This document shows, one piece after another, positions 63,661-64,000 of a DNA stretch of 64,000 nt. How positions within the stretch are numbered: position 1 is the first letter of the stretch; every line of letters begins with the position of its first letter. The position numbers were made by a program, and so were the translations under genes. The DNA is taken from the NCBI RefSeq assembly GCF_900188425.1, contig NZ_FZON01000003.1, positions 111,721 through 175,720 on the forward strand, in the 5' to 3' direction. Below the pieces are notes generated by a model. The model saw only the letters and a program-made list of their open reading frames with translations, had not been told where the DNA came from and ran no database searches. Source of the DNA: Antarctobacter heliothermus. Lineage in GTDB: Bacteria > Pseudomonadota > Alphaproteobacteria > Rhodobacterales > Rhodobacteraceae.

Positions 63661-64000
63661 TGCAATTTTGACCCCGTAACGGGGTGATCGGCGTCCAACA
63701 ATGACCCCCTTACACTGATGTGGATGATGCTCCCGAGGCTATCGGGGAGCACAGTGTGGGATGTTGGTTGTGGAGACGATTGCGAAGATCCGTCGGGCGT
63801 ATTTTCAGGACAAGAAGCCGATCAAGCAGATCTGCCGGGAACTGCGGATTTCACGGAACACGGTGCGCAAGGTGATCCGGTCCGGTGCGACCGAGCACAC
63901 CTACGAGCGGACCGTCCAGCCGCAGCCGAAGATCGGTCCTTGGAAGGACGAACTCGACGAGATGCTGGCGACAAACGCGCGGAAGCCCAAGCGCGAGAGG
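63661..64000 (+). mobile_element. left part of an IS21-family insertion sequence (continues past window)
   Basis: The left end appears to be TGCAATTTTGACC at 63661, where the MFS coding sequence breaks. Two related words, CAATTTTGACCCC (63663-63675) and CAACAATGACCCCC (63696-63709), look like the repeated transposase-binding sites of IS21 ends. The istA gene follows. The exact left boundary and target duplication need the right end. Confidence 0.75.
63761..64000 (+). CDS. istA: IS21 family transposase IstA, N-terminal part
   Basis: The first 80 codons of an IstA-type transposase, cut by the window edge. The opening MLVVETIAKIRRAYFQDKKP and the HTH region PIKQICRELRISRNTVRKVIR are typical, then a segment before the DDE core (PKIGPWKDELDEMLATN). 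The ATP-binding partner istB should follow outside the window. Confidence 0.85.
   Translation, partial: MLVVETIAKIRRAYFQDKKPIKQICRELRISRNTVRKVIRSGATEHTYERTVQPQPKIGPWKDELDEMLATNARKPKRER

Overview
The window is gene-dense, GC-rich chromosomal DNA from an alphaproteobacterium, most likely Rhodobacterales (the Rhodobacter/Roseobacter group). The evidence is the gene content: an atpHAGDC operon without F0 genes beside it, an aa3-type cytochrome oxidase subunit IV peptide, a non-catalytic dihydroorotase in the pyrB operon, a molybdenum-cofactor cluster ending in an extended MoeA, ETF-ubiquinone oxidoreductase, and small DUF465/DUF2007 proteins. No rRNA, tRNA or CRISPR array was seen.

Layout. 1-4.4 kb: a partial D-aminoacylase-type amidohydrolase, an orphan gene fragment, a small DEDD exonuclease, a 54-residue protein, and a homocysteine S-methyltransferase divergent from a TetR regulator. 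4.5-9.2 kb: a two-gene ExbB/MotA-like plus MotB/OmpA-like pair whose second protein carries a very long coiled coil. 9.2-14.2 kb: M23 peptidase, clpA, gloB and a methyltransferase. 14.5-19.6 kb: the F1 ATP synthase operon. 19.6-25.1 kb: MFS and MarC membrane proteins, an H-type lectin protein, a two-haem cytochrome, prs, a DsbA-fold isomerase and a hydrolase. 25.1-29.5 kb, minus strand: pyrB, three unknown membrane-linked genes, pyrX and plsY, mostly joined by 4-base overlaps. 29.6-31.6 kb: family 4 uracil-DNA glycosylase, LysE exporter, moaB. 31.7-36.9 kb: an RND pump whose permease has extra membrane segments after each half. 37-44.4 kb: DsbD-like domain protein, YqgE, Sua5, acyl-CoA dehydrogenase plus MBL hydrolase, cytochrome oxidase subunit IV, a lipoprotein, AzlCD. 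44.4-48.6 kb: fdhD-mobA-mobB-moeA, every junction overlapping, for molybdenum cofactor maturation and formate dehydrogenase activation. 48.8-56 kb: greA, unknown genes, ETF-QO, a TPR lipoprotein-like secreted protein, ispE.

Mobile DNA. A complete 3013-bp IS1595-family transposon (56041-59053) has perfect 23-bp inverted ends and an 8-bp target duplication. It carries a P63C-domain gene, an ImmA/IrrE metallopeptidase and a small membrane protein. It has landed between ispE and the hairpin that probably terminated ispE. At the right edge an IS21-family element (from about 63661) has cut the 5' end off an MFS transporter gene.

The items most worth a second look are the ExbB/MotB-like motor with its giant coiled coil, the cargo-bearing IS1595 transposon, the RND permease with symmetrical extra helices, the RNase H-like/MoeA fusion, the uracil-DNA glycosylase that has lost its iron-sulfur cysteines, and a dispersed gene-end repeat family present in at least four places.
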